From JAJPXC01 sp964562375 (lineage in GTDB: Bacteria; Bacteroidota; Bacteroidia; Bacteroidales; Muribaculaceae), in NCBI GenBank assembly GCA_964562375.1, contig CAZLSW010000076.1:1-14427 (forward strand): a stretch of 14,427 nucleotides of DNA. Reading direction: 5' to 3'. Shown in pieces: positions 5,694 to 12,881 of this stretch. Made by a program: the position numbers and the translations under genes. Below the pieces are notes generated by a model. The model ran no database searches, was not told the DNA's origin, and was given only the letters and a program-made list of their open reading frames with translations. Position 1 is the first letter of the stretch. The number at the start of each line of letters is the position of its first letter.

Positions 5694-6386
5694 ATGAAGT
5701 GGATTAGGGAGCTAGTGGATGTGGTGTATCCGCGGGTGTGCGGGGTGTGCGGGGTGACCCTTGTGGCCGGGGAGGAGCACGTGTGTTTGGCGTGCCTGAT
5801 GGCGATGCCGCGCACGGGTTACCATGGCGACCAATTGACGCTGGCGTGGGAGCGGTTGGCGTCGCCGTCGGTGCCGATCGAGCGCGCGGCCGTATGGTTC
5901 CACTACCACAAATCCACGCCCTACGCCCGGCTTATTCATCGCGCGAAATACAATTCCCAGCCCGAGCTATGCCACTGGCTTGGTGCCACTTACGCCCGCG
6001 AGCTGATGTCGACGGGCTTTTTCGACGGCGTGGAAGTGTTGATGCCCGTGCCGATGCATTGGTGGAAACGGTTGCGCCGCGGCTACAACCAGGTCGAGGA
6101 GATAGCTCGTGGCATCTCCCGCGCCACGGGGATTCCTGTTTCCGATGACTTAAAGGCCATCCGTCGTCACTCGACGCAGACGCGTAAGGGGGCGTTCCAG
6201 CGCTGGGTGAACGCGCAGAATACATATGTGCTTGAAAATGAGGGGAGATATGTGGGGAAGCATGTGCTTGTGGTGGATGACGTGATCACGACGGGGGCCA
6301 CGACGCTGGCCAGCTGCGCGGCGATACATGCGGGGGCTCCCACGGCACGGTTATCGGTGCTTGCGCTGGCGCTCGCACACAAATAG
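5694..6386 (+). CDS. comF: ComF-family phosphoribosyltransferase-like protein
   Basis: A 230-residue protein of the ComF family. Cys16, 19, 31 and 34 form an N-terminal zinc finger (VCGVCG...VCLAC). The C-terminal type I phosphoribosyltransferase fold has the PRPP loop VLVVDDVITTGAT at residues about 191-203. The middle includes PVPMHWWKRLRRGYNQ, a strong family motif. In B. subtilis and relatives ComFC acts in uptake of single-stranded DNA; outside transformable bacteria the role is unsettled, and nucleotide-linked roles are possible. Length is normal. The last codons AAA TAG coincide with the start of a repeat cluster, so the stop codon is element-derived. It faces the DUF2156 gene tail to tail. 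Confidence 0.93.
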   Translation: MKWIRELVDVVYPRVCGVCGVTLVAGEEHVCLACLMAMPRTGYHGDQLTLAWERLASPSVPIERAAVWFHYHKSTPYARLIHRAKYNSQPELCHWLGATYARELMSTGFFDGVEVLMPVPMHWWKRLRRGYNQVEEIARGISRATGIPVSDDLKAIRRHSTQTRKGAFQRWVNAQNTYVLENEGRYVGKHVLVVDDVITTGATTLASCAAIHAGAPTARLSVLALALAHK

Positions 6387-6554
6387 GAGGTAGGGCCGGG
6401 TTAAGTAGGAGGTCGGGCCAGGTTAAGTAGGAGGTCGGGCCGTGCCGGCCCGACATGAACTGTCCCGCCGGCACGGCGGAACTTCCTACTTAGGATGGGG
6501 ACTGTCCCGCCGGCACGGCGGGACTTCCTGCTTAGAGGCGTGACTTCCGGCTTA
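6384..6554. repeat. Cluster of double-hairpin elements between comF and the DUF2156 gene
   Basis: Two tandem 22-bp copies of the element's left end (6384-6405, 6406-6427; TAGGAGGT, GGGCC, GGTTAAG) lead into a complete element. That element has hairpin one at 6434-6454, hairpin two at 6462-6482 (one mismatch) and the right end TTCCTACTTAG. An extra right hairpin (6504-6524) and two degenerate right ends (near 6524-6534 and 6542-6554) follow. The comF stop TAG (6384-6386) and the DUF2156 stop (6552-6554, minus strand) lie at the two outer edges. Confidence 0.88.
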
Positions 6555-7469
6555 AAAGGAGAGGTTGTATTTGCTGAGGAGCATTGCGGGATGGTAGGAG
6601 AGTTTGGCTTGTCGCAGGCCGGGGTCGCCGCAGTCCTCCTCGCGGTTGATGTAGGCCACCTCGGGATGAGTGGCGGCGATGTGGGCCGCGAACCGCTGGT
6701 TGATGGTTTCGCCGGCTCCCGCGATGTCGTGGTGCATCTTCTCGATGTGGAGATAGAGCGTGTCGCCGATAATCTCGCCCACGGTAAACGCCGCGATTTC
6801 CCCGCCGGGTGTTAAACTCAGCACTCCACCCACGAAGGGATACTCCTGCCAATTCTCCAGCACTGCGCGCACCTGCGCCATCTCGTTGTCGGCTGTGGAG
6901 CCCTCGTGGGAGTGCAGGCGGTTGACGAAATCGAGCAAAGCGGGGACGTCGGCAGCGGTGAGGGGCGTGAGGGTGGCCTGGGGGTTTTCGGCGGCGAAAC
7001 GGTTGACATGGTTGCGCTTTTTGTTGTATCGCTTGCCTGTAAGCTTGGCCAGGTCGTTGATATTGTAGAGATAGTCGGCCCAGTCGTCGAGCACCTCCAT
7101 GGTGCCACGGCCGCACGAGGCTATGAGCTGGATCTTGTCCTCGGGGATTGCCGAGAAACGCATGCGTTGGCCGTTGTCGACGCACCATTGGTGGATCAAC
7201 CCCACGGCCTCGTGCAAAGGCATAGGCCCGATTGGGAGCGAGAAAGCCACATCTTGACGGTGATTCTCGGTAACGCCCTTTATAAATAGGGTGTCGCCCT
7301 CGACGGCGAAGCTGTAACGGAAATAATCGATCCACATGTATATGCCGCCGATGGTGTAGTCGCAGGTGCGGCTGTCGCCCTGGGCCAACAGGCGGGAAAT
7401 CAATGGAATATCTTGTAATGTGACCGGCTTGAAACGCAGAGCGCGGTCGACGGTGGTAACGGGCATCAT
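6552..7469 (-). CDS. DUF2156 (phosphatidylglycerol lysyltransferase C-terminal-like) protein
   Basis: A 305-residue soluble protein of the DUF2156 family, related to the GNAT-like catalytic part of MprF-type aminoacyl-lipid synthases. Here there are no membrane segments. Family features are KRYNKKRNHVNRF at residues 146-158, a central FVGGVLSLTPGGEIAAFTVGE strand pair (210-232) and INREEDCGDPGLRQAKLSY near 274-292. Bacteroidales genomes commonly carry such stand-alone forms; their substrate is not known to me, and lipid or peptidoglycan aminoacylation is only a guess. Two adjacent ATGs (7469 and 7466) could serve. The stop TAA lies at the edge of the repeat cluster. Upstream lies the repeat pair at 7536-7660, so coupling to the PHP gene is uncertain. 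Confidence 0.85.
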   Translation of the reverse strand: MMPVTTVDRALRFKPVTLQDIPLISRLLAQGDSRTCDYTIGGIYMWIDYFRYSFAVEGDTLFIKGVTENHRQDVAFSLPIGPMPLHEAVGLIHQWCVDNGQRMRFSAIPEDKIQLIASCGRGTMEVLDDWADYLYNINDLAKLTGKRYNKKRNHVNRFAAENPQATLTPLTAADVPALLDFVNRLHSHEGSTADNEMAQVRAVLENWQEYPFVGGVLSLTPGGEIAAFTVGEIIGDTLYLHIEKMHHDIAGAGETINQRFAAHIAATHPEVAYINREEDCGDPGLRQAKLSYHPAMLLSKYNLSF

Positions 7470-7535
7470 AATACTTTCTTTTAGATAGAAACGCTTATAG
7501 AGTTAGGGAGGTTCAAGCAAGGAGGCCGGGTGCGG

Positions 7536-7660
7536 TTAAGTAGGATGTCGGGCCGTGTCGGCCCGACAGTAACTGTCCCGCCGAGACGTTTAAGTAGGAT
7601 GTTGGGCCGTGCCGGCCCGACAGTATCTGTCCCGCCGAGACGGCGGGACTTCCTATTTAA
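7536..7660. repeat. Tandem pair of double-hairpin elements, first one truncated
   Basis: The first copy (7536-7588) has the left end TTAAGTAGGA, hairpin one and only the left arm of hairpin two. A complete 71-bp copy (7590-7660) follows, with ends TTAAGTAGGA and TCCTATTTAA. Bases 7653-7655 of the second copy are the stop codon of the PHP gene on the minus strand. The tandem layout looks like unequal duplication or insertion into an older copy. Confidence 0.92.
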
Positions 7661-8462
7661 GCGCGTCGAGCATCTCGAAGGCTTTGGCGCGGGAGGCGTT
7701 GATTAGCGAGGGGAGGTGGGCGTCGCTGTTTACGAGCAGGGGGACGCCGGCCGAGACGAGTCGAGGCAGCCACTTCACGCCGGGGAACATACGCTGGTGG
7801 TCGGTCCAGGCTTTGGTGTTGACCTCGACTATAACCCCCGAGGCCACAATAGCCTCGATCAAGCGCTCCACCAGGCGCTCGTACCACGGCTCGTCCTCAA
7901 TCCCTGGGGAGTAGTGGCCGGCGTTGTGGCCCACCTTGTCCAAATGGCCAAGGATGTCGAATCCTCCGGCTTCCACCATGTCGATCGACTGGCGGTAGAA
8001 CGTCTCCACCACATAGTGGATATCTCGGTAGAAGTACTGTTCCATTTTGCCCTTGAAATTCTCGTATCGCCCGTCGATGTCGATGTAACGCTCCTCGGGG
8101 TTGGGGATAAAGTGCACCGACGAGATGGTGTAGTCGAGCGGCAGGGTCGAGAAATACTCGTGTCGAGGTCCCCACTGGGGACCCAAGTAGTCGATTTCCA
8201 TCGACGCGTAAAGATTGATACGGTCGCCGTATTTCTCCTTAAGGCGGTGAAACTCGGCGAGATACAGCGGCACGTCGTCCTTGCTCATGTTGCACGACGA
8301 GCGCAGAGGCAAGGGCGAGTGGGGGGAGAACCCGTAATGCGTGAAATTTTGGCGCAGGGCCTCGATGACGAATTCCTCCATCGGGGCTCGGCCGTCGCAA
8401 AAGGGCGTATGGGAATGGAAGTTGTACGCCCGCGTGCCTTCGATCAACTTTATCAGGTCCAT
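7653..8462 (-). CDS. PHP-domain phosphatase, histidinol-phosphatase (HisJ) type
   Basis: A 269-residue cytoplasmic metal-dependent phosphoesterase of the PHP superfamily. The expected metal ligands are visible: His16 and His18 (FHSHTPFCDG), His48 (SPHSP), Glu89 (SMEIDY), His117 (SVHFIP), His173 (LGHLDKV), and Asp247 with His249 (NSDAH). The pattern fits HisJ-type histidinol-phosphatase, which dephosphorylates histidinol phosphate in histidine synthesis. No other his gene is nearby, so a related phosphoester substrate is possible. The ATG at 8462 lies 1 nt after the cstA stop, showing coupling. An in-frame ATG at 8555 would overlap cstA by about 90 bases and adds non-family residues. The last codons CTT AAA TAG are shared with the repeat end. 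Confidence 0.9.
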   Translation of the reverse strand: MDLIKLIEGTRAYNFHSHTPFCDGRAPMEEFVIEALRQNFTHYGFSPHSPLPLRSSCNMSKDDVPLYLAEFHRLKEKYGDRINLYASMEIDYLGPQWGPRHEYFSTLPLDYTISSVHFIPNPEERYIDIDGRYENFKGKMEQYFYRDIHYVVETFYRQSIDMVEAGGFDILGHLDKVGHNAGHYSPGIEDEPWYERLVERLIEAIVASGVIVEVNTKAWTDHQRMFPGVKWLPRLVSAGVPLLVNSDAHLPSLINASRAKAFEMLDALK

Positions 8463-8463
8463 A

Positions 8464-9921
8464 TTAATATAGGTATTCACGCGTGGGCGCCCCGGCGTGG
8501 AGGCGACGCACGTAAGTGAGGAACAGCGTGGACAAGGCCACAGCGACCAATACACCGCAACCGAGTGACACGACTCGCGACAGCCCCAGACCCTCGGGTG
8601 AGGGGGCGTAAAGGATGTAGGTGCTGACGACGAACGTCATAAACGCTGCGGGGAGGGCCGTGATCCACCACCACTGAGCGTGGCGAGCCAGATACACCGA
8701 GCATGCCCAGAGGGTGAAGGTGGCGAGCGTCTGGTTGCACCACGCGAAGTAGCGCCATAGCACGAGGAAGTCCATCTGCATCAGGGCGAACGTGGCGGCG
8801 AAAATCGGCAGGCTCAGCGCCAGGCGTTTCCATATCTTCTTTTGGTCGAACGAGAGCATATCGGCACCCATCAGTCGGGCCGAGCGCAAGGCCGTGTCGC
8901 CTGTGGTGATCGGGGCCACAATCACGCCCAACACGGCGAGCAGGCCGCCCACCTTGCCGAGCCAGCCCATCGATATGTCGTTGACGAGTTTTCCGGCAGC
9001 TCCCGAGCCGTTGGCGGCGATGTACTCGTTCAACTGATCGTAACCACCAGTAAAAGCGATAGCCGCGGCGGCCCAAATCAGTGCCACGACGCCCTCGGTG
9101 ACCATCGCACCGTAGAAGACCGGCCGTGCCAACTTCTCGTTTTTCAAGCAGCGGGCCATCATGGGCGATTGCGTGGCGTGGAAACCCGATATGGCGCCAC
9201 AAGCGATCGACACCATCATCATGGGGAACACAGGGTGCTCGCCCGAGGTGAATCGCGAGTGGAAGCCCTCGGTGATGCCGTGGGGGATGGTTACGTCGCC
9301 AAAAATCAGTACGCCCATGATACCTGCGGCCATAAACAGCAGAGCGAAGCCGAACACGGGGTACAGCCCCCCGATCACCTTGTCGATCGGCAACAGCGTG
9401 GCCAGCATATAGTAGATGAAGATCACGGCGATCCAGAATGTGGCGTCCATTGTCTCGGGGGTGAGTCCAGCCAATAGATTAGCGGGCTGGATGACGAACA
9501 CCGCGGCCACCAAAATCAGCAACAGCATGGCGAAAACGCGCATCACGCGCTTGATGCCGGTACCCAGCTCGTAGCCCACGATTTCAGGTAACGAGGCACC
9601 GCCGGCGCGCACCGATATGACACCCGACACGAAGTCGTGCACGGCTCCGGCGAAGATCGTGCCAAGGACGATCCACAGGAAAGCGGCGGGGCCATACATC
9701 ACGCCCATAATCGCGCCGAAAATCGGCCCCAGTCCGGCGATGTTGAGGAATTGAATCAAGAACACGCGCCACGTGGGCAGGGGCATATAATCTACATCGT
9801 CGCGGCGGGTGTAGGCCGGCATCTCGCGCTTGGGGTCGGTGCCCAACACGCGCTCAATCAACGCTCCGTAAATGAAATAGCCGCCAATCAGTACGGCCAA
9901 TGATATCAAAAACAGTGACAT
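8464..9921 (-). CDS. cstA: Carbon starvation protein CstA family transporter
   Basis: A 485-residue polytopic inner-membrane protein of the CstA family, with about twelve or more hydrophobic segments. The family core is clear: QFLNIAGLGPIFGAIMG at residues 57-73, then GAVHDFVSGVISVRAGG and, later, FHATQSPMMARCLKNE and ITTGDTALRSAR. E. coli CstA is implicated in peptide uptake, and its relative BtsT is a pyruvate/H+ symporter; both are about 700 residues. The short form seen here is common in Bacteroidales, and its substrate is unproven. The ATG at 9921 gives a proper first membrane segment. Upstream lie 7-bp purine-rich repeats and a palindrome, with no consensus promoter visible, so read-through from the PD40 gene is possible. 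The PHP gene follows after 1 nt. Confidence 0.93.
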   Translation of the reverse strand: MSLFLISLAVLIGGYFIYGALIERVLGTDPKREMPAYTRRDDVDYMPLPTWRVFLIQFLNIAGLGPIFGAIMGVMYGPAAFLWIVLGTIFAGAVHDFVSGVISVRAGGASLPEIVGYELGTGIKRVMRVFAMLLLILVAAVFVIQPANLLAGLTPETMDATFWIAVIFIYYMLATLLPIDKVIGGLYPVFGFALLFMAAGIMGVLIFGDVTIPHGITEGFHSRFTSGEHPVFPMMMVSIACGAISGFHATQSPMMARCLKNEKLARPVFYGAMVTEGVVALIWAAAAIAFTGGYDQLNEYIAANGSGAAGKLVNDISMGWLGKVGGLLAVLGVIVAPITTGDTALRSARLMGADMLSFDQKKIWKRLALSLPIFAATFALMQMDFLVLWRYFAWCNQTLATFTLWACSVYLARHAQWWWITALPAAFMTFVVSTYILYAPSPEGLGLSRVVSLGCGVLVAVALSTLFLTYVRRLHAGAPTREYLY

Positions 9922-9947
9922 ACTTTATCCGTTATCCTTTAACCTTT
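9922..9947 (-). repeat. Degenerate heptamers in the cstA leader
   Basis: On the minus strand AAAGGTT, AAAGGAT and AACGGAT follow each other directly, then AAAGT and the cstA ATG. The 7-bp period and the AAGGAT word match the array at 12741-12806. They also lie at the usual ribosome-binding position. Confidence 0.55.
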
Positions 9948-9954
9948 ATACTTA

Positions 9955-9988
9955 GAAATGAAAGATGAGCGCGCTCATCTTTCATTTC
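9955..9988. repeat. Perfect 34-bp palindrome over the PD40 gene stop codon
   Basis: GAAATGAAAGATGAGCG (9955-9971) is followed directly by its exact reverse complement (9972-9988). The PD40 gene on the minus strand ends inside it (stop TGA at 9977-9975). No T run follows in the direction of transcription. It is the second of three such stop-codon palindromes in this window. Confidence 0.92.
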
Positions 9989-11201
9989 TCGCGACTTCGT
10001 TGGCTCGTCGCTTGGCCTCGTCGCGCTGCTGCTTCAGGCGGTCCTCCATCTTAAGGATTTGGCTTTTGACCGAGCGGTCGCCCTTGGCGTATCGTGTACG
10101 CAGCTCGGCGAGTTCCTGGCGCGTGGTGTTAATCTCGGCCTGGGCTTGCAGGTAATCCTCCATAGCCTCACGAGCGGCCGATGACCGGAAATCGTCGAGG
10201 CTGTGATATACGCGACCGCCTGGGAGTGAGAAAGTGAATTCCACCTCCTTGGCAGCGGCCTTGGTATCCTTGGCCAGCCGCGTGAGGTAGCCCTCGTAAT
10301 TCTCGCCGTCGGCCCAGGTGTCGCGCAGATTCTCGACGAGCGCCAACGAGGCCAGCCCGGGGGTGTCGTCCGGGTAATTCTGTCGGGTATCGCTCACGAG
10401 GAAGGCGTAGATGGTGACCTTGCCGGGAATCTGGTTGCGGTCGGTGGCCCACCAGCCCACGCCTGTGGTCTCGTCGATGGCCATCATGTAGTCGTCGTAG
10501 GGCGAGTTGTAGGGCATGCCCACGTTTTGGGGCGAAAGCCATTGTTCGCCGTCGTATCGGGTGACGTAGATGTCGTAGCCGCCCAGCGAGTTGTAGCCGT
10601 CGTTGGCGTAATAGAGCGTCATGCCGTCGGGCATGAGGAACGGGAAATTGCTGTCGCCCCCTTCGCCCAGGTCGTCGCCCAATTTTACGGGCTTTTCCCA
10701 GGACCCGTCGCTAAGGTGACTTGCGGAGACGAGCACGGCCATGTCGTCGTCATCGGTGGCTGCCCATATACGCTGGGAGCCGTCGTCGGTGGTGTACACC
10801 ACCACGGGATCGACCGCGCCGTTCCCCTTGGGTACAGCCTCGGCGCCCCCGATTGAGCCGGCCTCGGGCGAGAGGCTGAAATGGCGGAAGAAGTCGTCGG
10901 CGTCGACCACGAGCGAGTCGACCACCACGATGCGCTCCACGCGCTCGAGCATGGTCTCCACGCGTTCGATGAGTCCCTCCACCTCGGCAATCTCGTCGAG
11001 CTGCTCCTGAGTGGCTTGCTTTTTGCCCCGGCCGCGGCCGAACGTCGCGCGGTACTTCTCAAGGTGTACCCTGGCGGCCTCGGTGTCGTAAGCCATTGCC
11101 TCGGCCTCGGCCTGCTCCAATAGCGTTGGAGCGGTCGATTCCTGGGCGCCTACCGCTAGCGTCGCGGCCAAAAATATCGTTATTATTGAGCTTCTAAACA
11201 T
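9975..11201 (-). CDS. Secreted PD40/WD40-like repeat protein with C-terminal coiled coil
   Basis: A 408-residue protein with a signal peptide (residues 1-19, cut likely before Gln20 after AVGA). Residues 25-95 are helical and charged, perhaps TPR-like. The middle forms beta-propeller PD40-type strands; the clearest motifs are NFPFLMPDGMTLYYAND (residues 185-201), GGYDIYVTRYDGEQW and the following NVGMPYNSPYDDYM. Residues about 342-408 form a basic coiled coil. Bacteroidota proteins with this middle often carry an OmpA peptidoglycan-binding domain and act in the envelope; no OmpA domain is seen here. The precise function is unknown; an envelope or periplasmic scaffold role is an inference. A consensus promoter lies at 11221-11252. 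The gene ends inside a perfect palindrome, 53 bases before cstA. Confidence 0.78.
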   Translation of the reverse strand: MFRSSIITIFLAATLAVGAQESTAPTLLEQAEAEAMAYDTEAARVHLEKYRATFGRGRGKKQATQEQLDEIAEVEGLIERVETMLERVERIVVVDSLVVDADDFFRHFSLSPEAGSIGGAEAVPKGNGAVDPVVVYTTDDGSQRIWAATDDDDMAVLVSASHLSDGSWEKPVKLGDDLGEGGDSNFPFLMPDGMTLYYANDGYNSLGGYDIYVTRYDGEQWLSPQNVGMPYNSPYDDYMMAIDETTGVGWWATDRNQIPGKVTIYAFLVSDTRQNYPDDTPGLASLALVENLRDTWADGENYEGYLTRLAKDTKAAAKEVEFTFSLPGGRVYHSLDDFRSSAAREAMEDYLQAQAEINTTRQELAELRTRYAKGDRSVKSQILKMEDRLKQQRDEAKRRANEVARNER

Positions 11202-11220
11202 ATCTTTTCAATTCAAGCCC

Positions 11221-11252
11221 CAAAGGTAGTAATTTTCCCGAAATCGCGCAAC
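11221..11252 (-). promoter_or_regulatory. Bacteroidetes-type promoter for the PD40 gene
   Basis: On the minus strand GTTG (11252-11249) and TACCTTTG (11228-11221) are 20 bp apart, a good match to the -33/-7 pattern. The ATG follows 19 bases after the -7 box, leaving a very short leader. Confidence 0.7.
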
Positions 11253-11273
11253 CCGTCATCTCGTGCATCCCAG

Positions 11274-11339
11274 CATTCGTGTATTCGTGCATTCGTGCAT
11301 TCGATTACTCGAGTACACGAATACACGAATAAACGAATG
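11274..11339. repeat. Imperfect palindrome of ATTCGTG words between divergent genes
   Basis: Repeated 8-9 bp words (CATTCGTG, TATTCGTG) on the left are matched by ACACGAAT and AACGAATG on the right, around CTCGAG. Arms are about 30 bases with a few mismatches and a short bulge. It lies between the two divergent promoters (11221-11252 and 11417-11450). With these promoters and a purine-rich stretch near 11345-11375 it fills the gap 11202-11512. Confidence 0.75.
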
Positions 11340-11416
11340 CACGACTGGGGAGTAAACGAGGAGACAAAGGTGGAGAGAGGCCATTTTTCGGAAATTGTGG
11401 TCGATTTTCCCCGAAG

Positions 11417-11450
11417 TTTGGAGAATATTAACTTAAAAACTTTAATTTTG
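11417..11450 (+). promoter_or_regulatory. Bacteroidetes-type promoter for the polyamine dehydrogenase
   Basis: TTTG at 11417-11420 and TAATTTTG at 11443-11450, with a 22-bp spacer, match the consensus exactly. The predicted start near 11456 gives a leader of about 57 nt. An imperfect inverted repeat (TTCGG at 11386-11392 against CCGAA at 11410-11415) lies just before it and could be an operator, though this is weak. Confidence 0.78.
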
Positions 11451-11512
11451 CATTGGCGAAAACCTAATCATAGCCAATTTTGTTGCAACAAGAAAAATAA
11501 CACCTTAAAGAA

Positions 11513-12721
11513 ATGTCCAAAGTAGTAATCATCGGAGCAGGAGGCGTGGGCACCGTCGTGGCCCACAAATGCGCCCAAAATCATGAAGTGTTCACCGACA
11601 TCGTCCTCGCGTCGCGCACCAAGAGCAAATGCGACGCCGTGGCCGAGGAGATACGCCGCAAGTATCCCAAAGCCAACATCTCCACCGACCGTGTCGACGC
11701 CGACTCGGTAGAGGAACTGTGCGAGCTGCTGCGCCGCCACCAGCCCAAGATGGTAATCAACGTCGCCCTCCCCTATCAGGATCTCACCATTATGGAAGCC
11801 TGCCTGCAATGCGGCGTAAACTATTTGGACACAGCCAACTACGAGCCCAAGGACGAGGCCCATTTCGAGTACTCGTGGCAGTGGGCCTACCGCGACCGCT
11901 TCGAGAAGGCCGGCCTGACCGCCATCCTGGGTTGTGGTTTCGACCCGGGAGTGTCGGGCGTGTTCACCGCCTACGCCGCCAAGCATTACTTCAGCGACAT
12001 GGAGTATCTCGACATCGTCGATTGCAACGCTGGCGATCACGGCAAGGCGTTCGCCACCAACTTCAACCCCGAGATCAACATCCGCGAGATTACCCAGAAC
12101 GGCCGCTACTACCAGGACGGCAAATGGGTGACCACGGGTCCGCTCGAGATCCACAAGTCGTTGACCTATCCACGTATAGGTCCTCGCGAAAGCTACCTCC
12201 TTTACCACGAGGAGCTTGAGAGTCTGGTGCAGAACTTCCCGACGATCAAGCGCGCCCGCTTCTGGATGACGTTCGGCCAGGAGTATCTTACTCACCTGCG
12301 CGTGATCCAGAACATCGGTATGGCCCGCATCGACGAGGTGGACTACAACGGCGTGAAGATCGTGCCGTTGCAGTTCTTGAAGGCTGTGTTGCCTAATCCT
12401 CAGGACCTTGGCGAAAACTACCACGGCGAGACCTCCATCGGCTGCCGCATCTCGGGCAAGGACAAGGAGGGCAAGCCGTTGACCTACTATATCTTCAACA
12501 ACTGCTCCCACGAGGCCGCTTACAAGGAGACTGGCATGCAGGCCGTGAGCTACACCACCGGTGTACCCGCCATGACCGGGGCGATGATGTTCCTCACCGG
12601 CAAATGGGTAAAGCCCGGTGTGCACAACGTCGAGGAGTTTGATCCCGATCCGTTCCTGAAGGTGTTGGCCGAGCAGGGACTGCCCTGGGAGGAAATCATC
12701 AACCAGGATTTGGAGCTTTAA
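11513..12721 (+). CDS. Carboxynorspermidine/carboxyspermidine dehydrogenase (saccharopine dehydrogenase family)
   Basis: A 402-residue cytoplasmic NADPH-dependent enzyme. It would join aspartate semialdehyde with putrescine (or diaminopropane) to make carboxyspermidine (or carboxynorspermidine). This is the alternative spermidine route known from Vibrio, Campylobacter and Bacteroides. The Rossmann motif VVIIGAGGVGTVVAHKC lies at residues 4-20. Further family features are VINVALPYQDLTIMEAC, YLDTANYEP, GCGFDPGVSGVFTAYA, and the long C-terminal domain ending with TGVPAMTGAMMF. The length of about 400 and the motif pattern separate it from true lysine-forming saccharopine dehydrogenase. The partner decarboxylase is not in the window. 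A consensus promoter lies at 11417-11450. The stop codon is in the loop of a long hairpin. Confidence 0.92.
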   Translation: MSKVVIIGAGGVGTVVAHKCAQNHEVFTDIVLASRTKSKCDAVAEEIRRKYPKANISTDRVDADSVEELCELLRRHQPKMVINVALPYQDLTIMEACLQCGVNYLDTANYEPKDEAHFEYSWQWAYRDRFEKAGLTAILGCGFDPGVSGVFTAYAAKHYFSDMEYLDIVDCNAGDHGKAFATNFNPEINIREITQNGRYYQDGKWVTTGPLEIHKSLTYPRIGPRESYLLYHEELESLVQNFPTIKRARFWMTFGQEYLTHLRVIQNIGMARIDEVDYNGVKIVPLQFLKAVLPNPQDLGENYHGETSIGCRISGKDKEGKPLTYYIFNNCSHEAAYKETGMQAVSYTTGVPAMTGAMMFLTGKWVKPGVHNVEEFDPDPFLKVLAEQGLPWEEIINQDLEL

Positions 12722-12738
12722 GGCTCCAAATCCCGGTT
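12701..12738. repeat. Long hairpin with the dehydrogenase stop codon in its loop
   Basis: AACCAGGATTTGGAGC (12701-12716) pairs with GCTCCAAATCCCGGTT (12723-12738) with a single mismatch. The six-base loop TTTAAG contains the stop TAA (12719-12721). The left arm encodes the last residues (NQDLEL), and the right arm is an inverted copy of it. No T run follows. Confidence 0.92.
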
Positions 12739-12740
12739 GA

Positions 12741-12806
12741 AAGGATGAAGGATAAAGGATGAAGGGCTGCGCCCAAGGATTAAGGATTAAGGATTAAGGA
12801 TGAAGG
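12741..12806. repeat. AAGGATn heptamer arrays
   Basis: Three copies of AAGGATR (12741-12761) and, after the short break AAGGGCTGCGCCC, four more (12775-12802) with a partial fifth. They lie directly behind the dehydrogenase hairpin and before the tolC promoter. Confidence 0.92.
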
Positions 12807-12807
12807 T

Positions 12808-12830
12808 CCCTGCGCGTCCACGCGAGAGGG
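12808..12830. other. Small GC-rich hairpin before tolC
   Basis: CCCT, a mismatch, CGCGT (12813-12817), loop CC, ACGCG (12820-12824), two unpaired bases, AGGG. It could end transcripts from the dehydrogenase gene, but there is no T run. Confidence 0.4.
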
Positions 12831-12858
12831 CGATTAAACATTTATTCCTTCCAATGGT

Positions 12859-12866
12859 TATATTTG
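12859..12866 (+). promoter_or_regulatory. Candidate -7 box for the tolC-family gene
   Basis: TATATTTG matches TAnnTTTG exactly. The -33 region about 20 bp upstream has only TTTA near 12841, so the promoter is less certain. The ATG at 12882 would follow a leader of about 10 nt. Confidence 0.55.
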
Positions 12867-12881
12867 TACAACCGTTTATTT

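Noticed and set aside
8463..8555. Upstream start of the PHP phosphatase
   Set aside because: It would overlap cstA by about 90 bases and adds cysteine- and proline-rich residues unlike the family; ATG at 8462 fits the 1-nt coupling to cstA.
11386..11415. Inverted repeat upstream of the dehydrogenase promoter as an operator
   Set aside because: Arms are only about five to eight bases with mismatches, and no regulator gene is adjacent, so I did not list it as a separate feature.
12864..12881. TTG start for the TolC-family protein
   Set aside because: The TTG lies inside the -7 box TATATTTG, so it would precede the transcript start; ATG at 12882 or 12894 is more likely.
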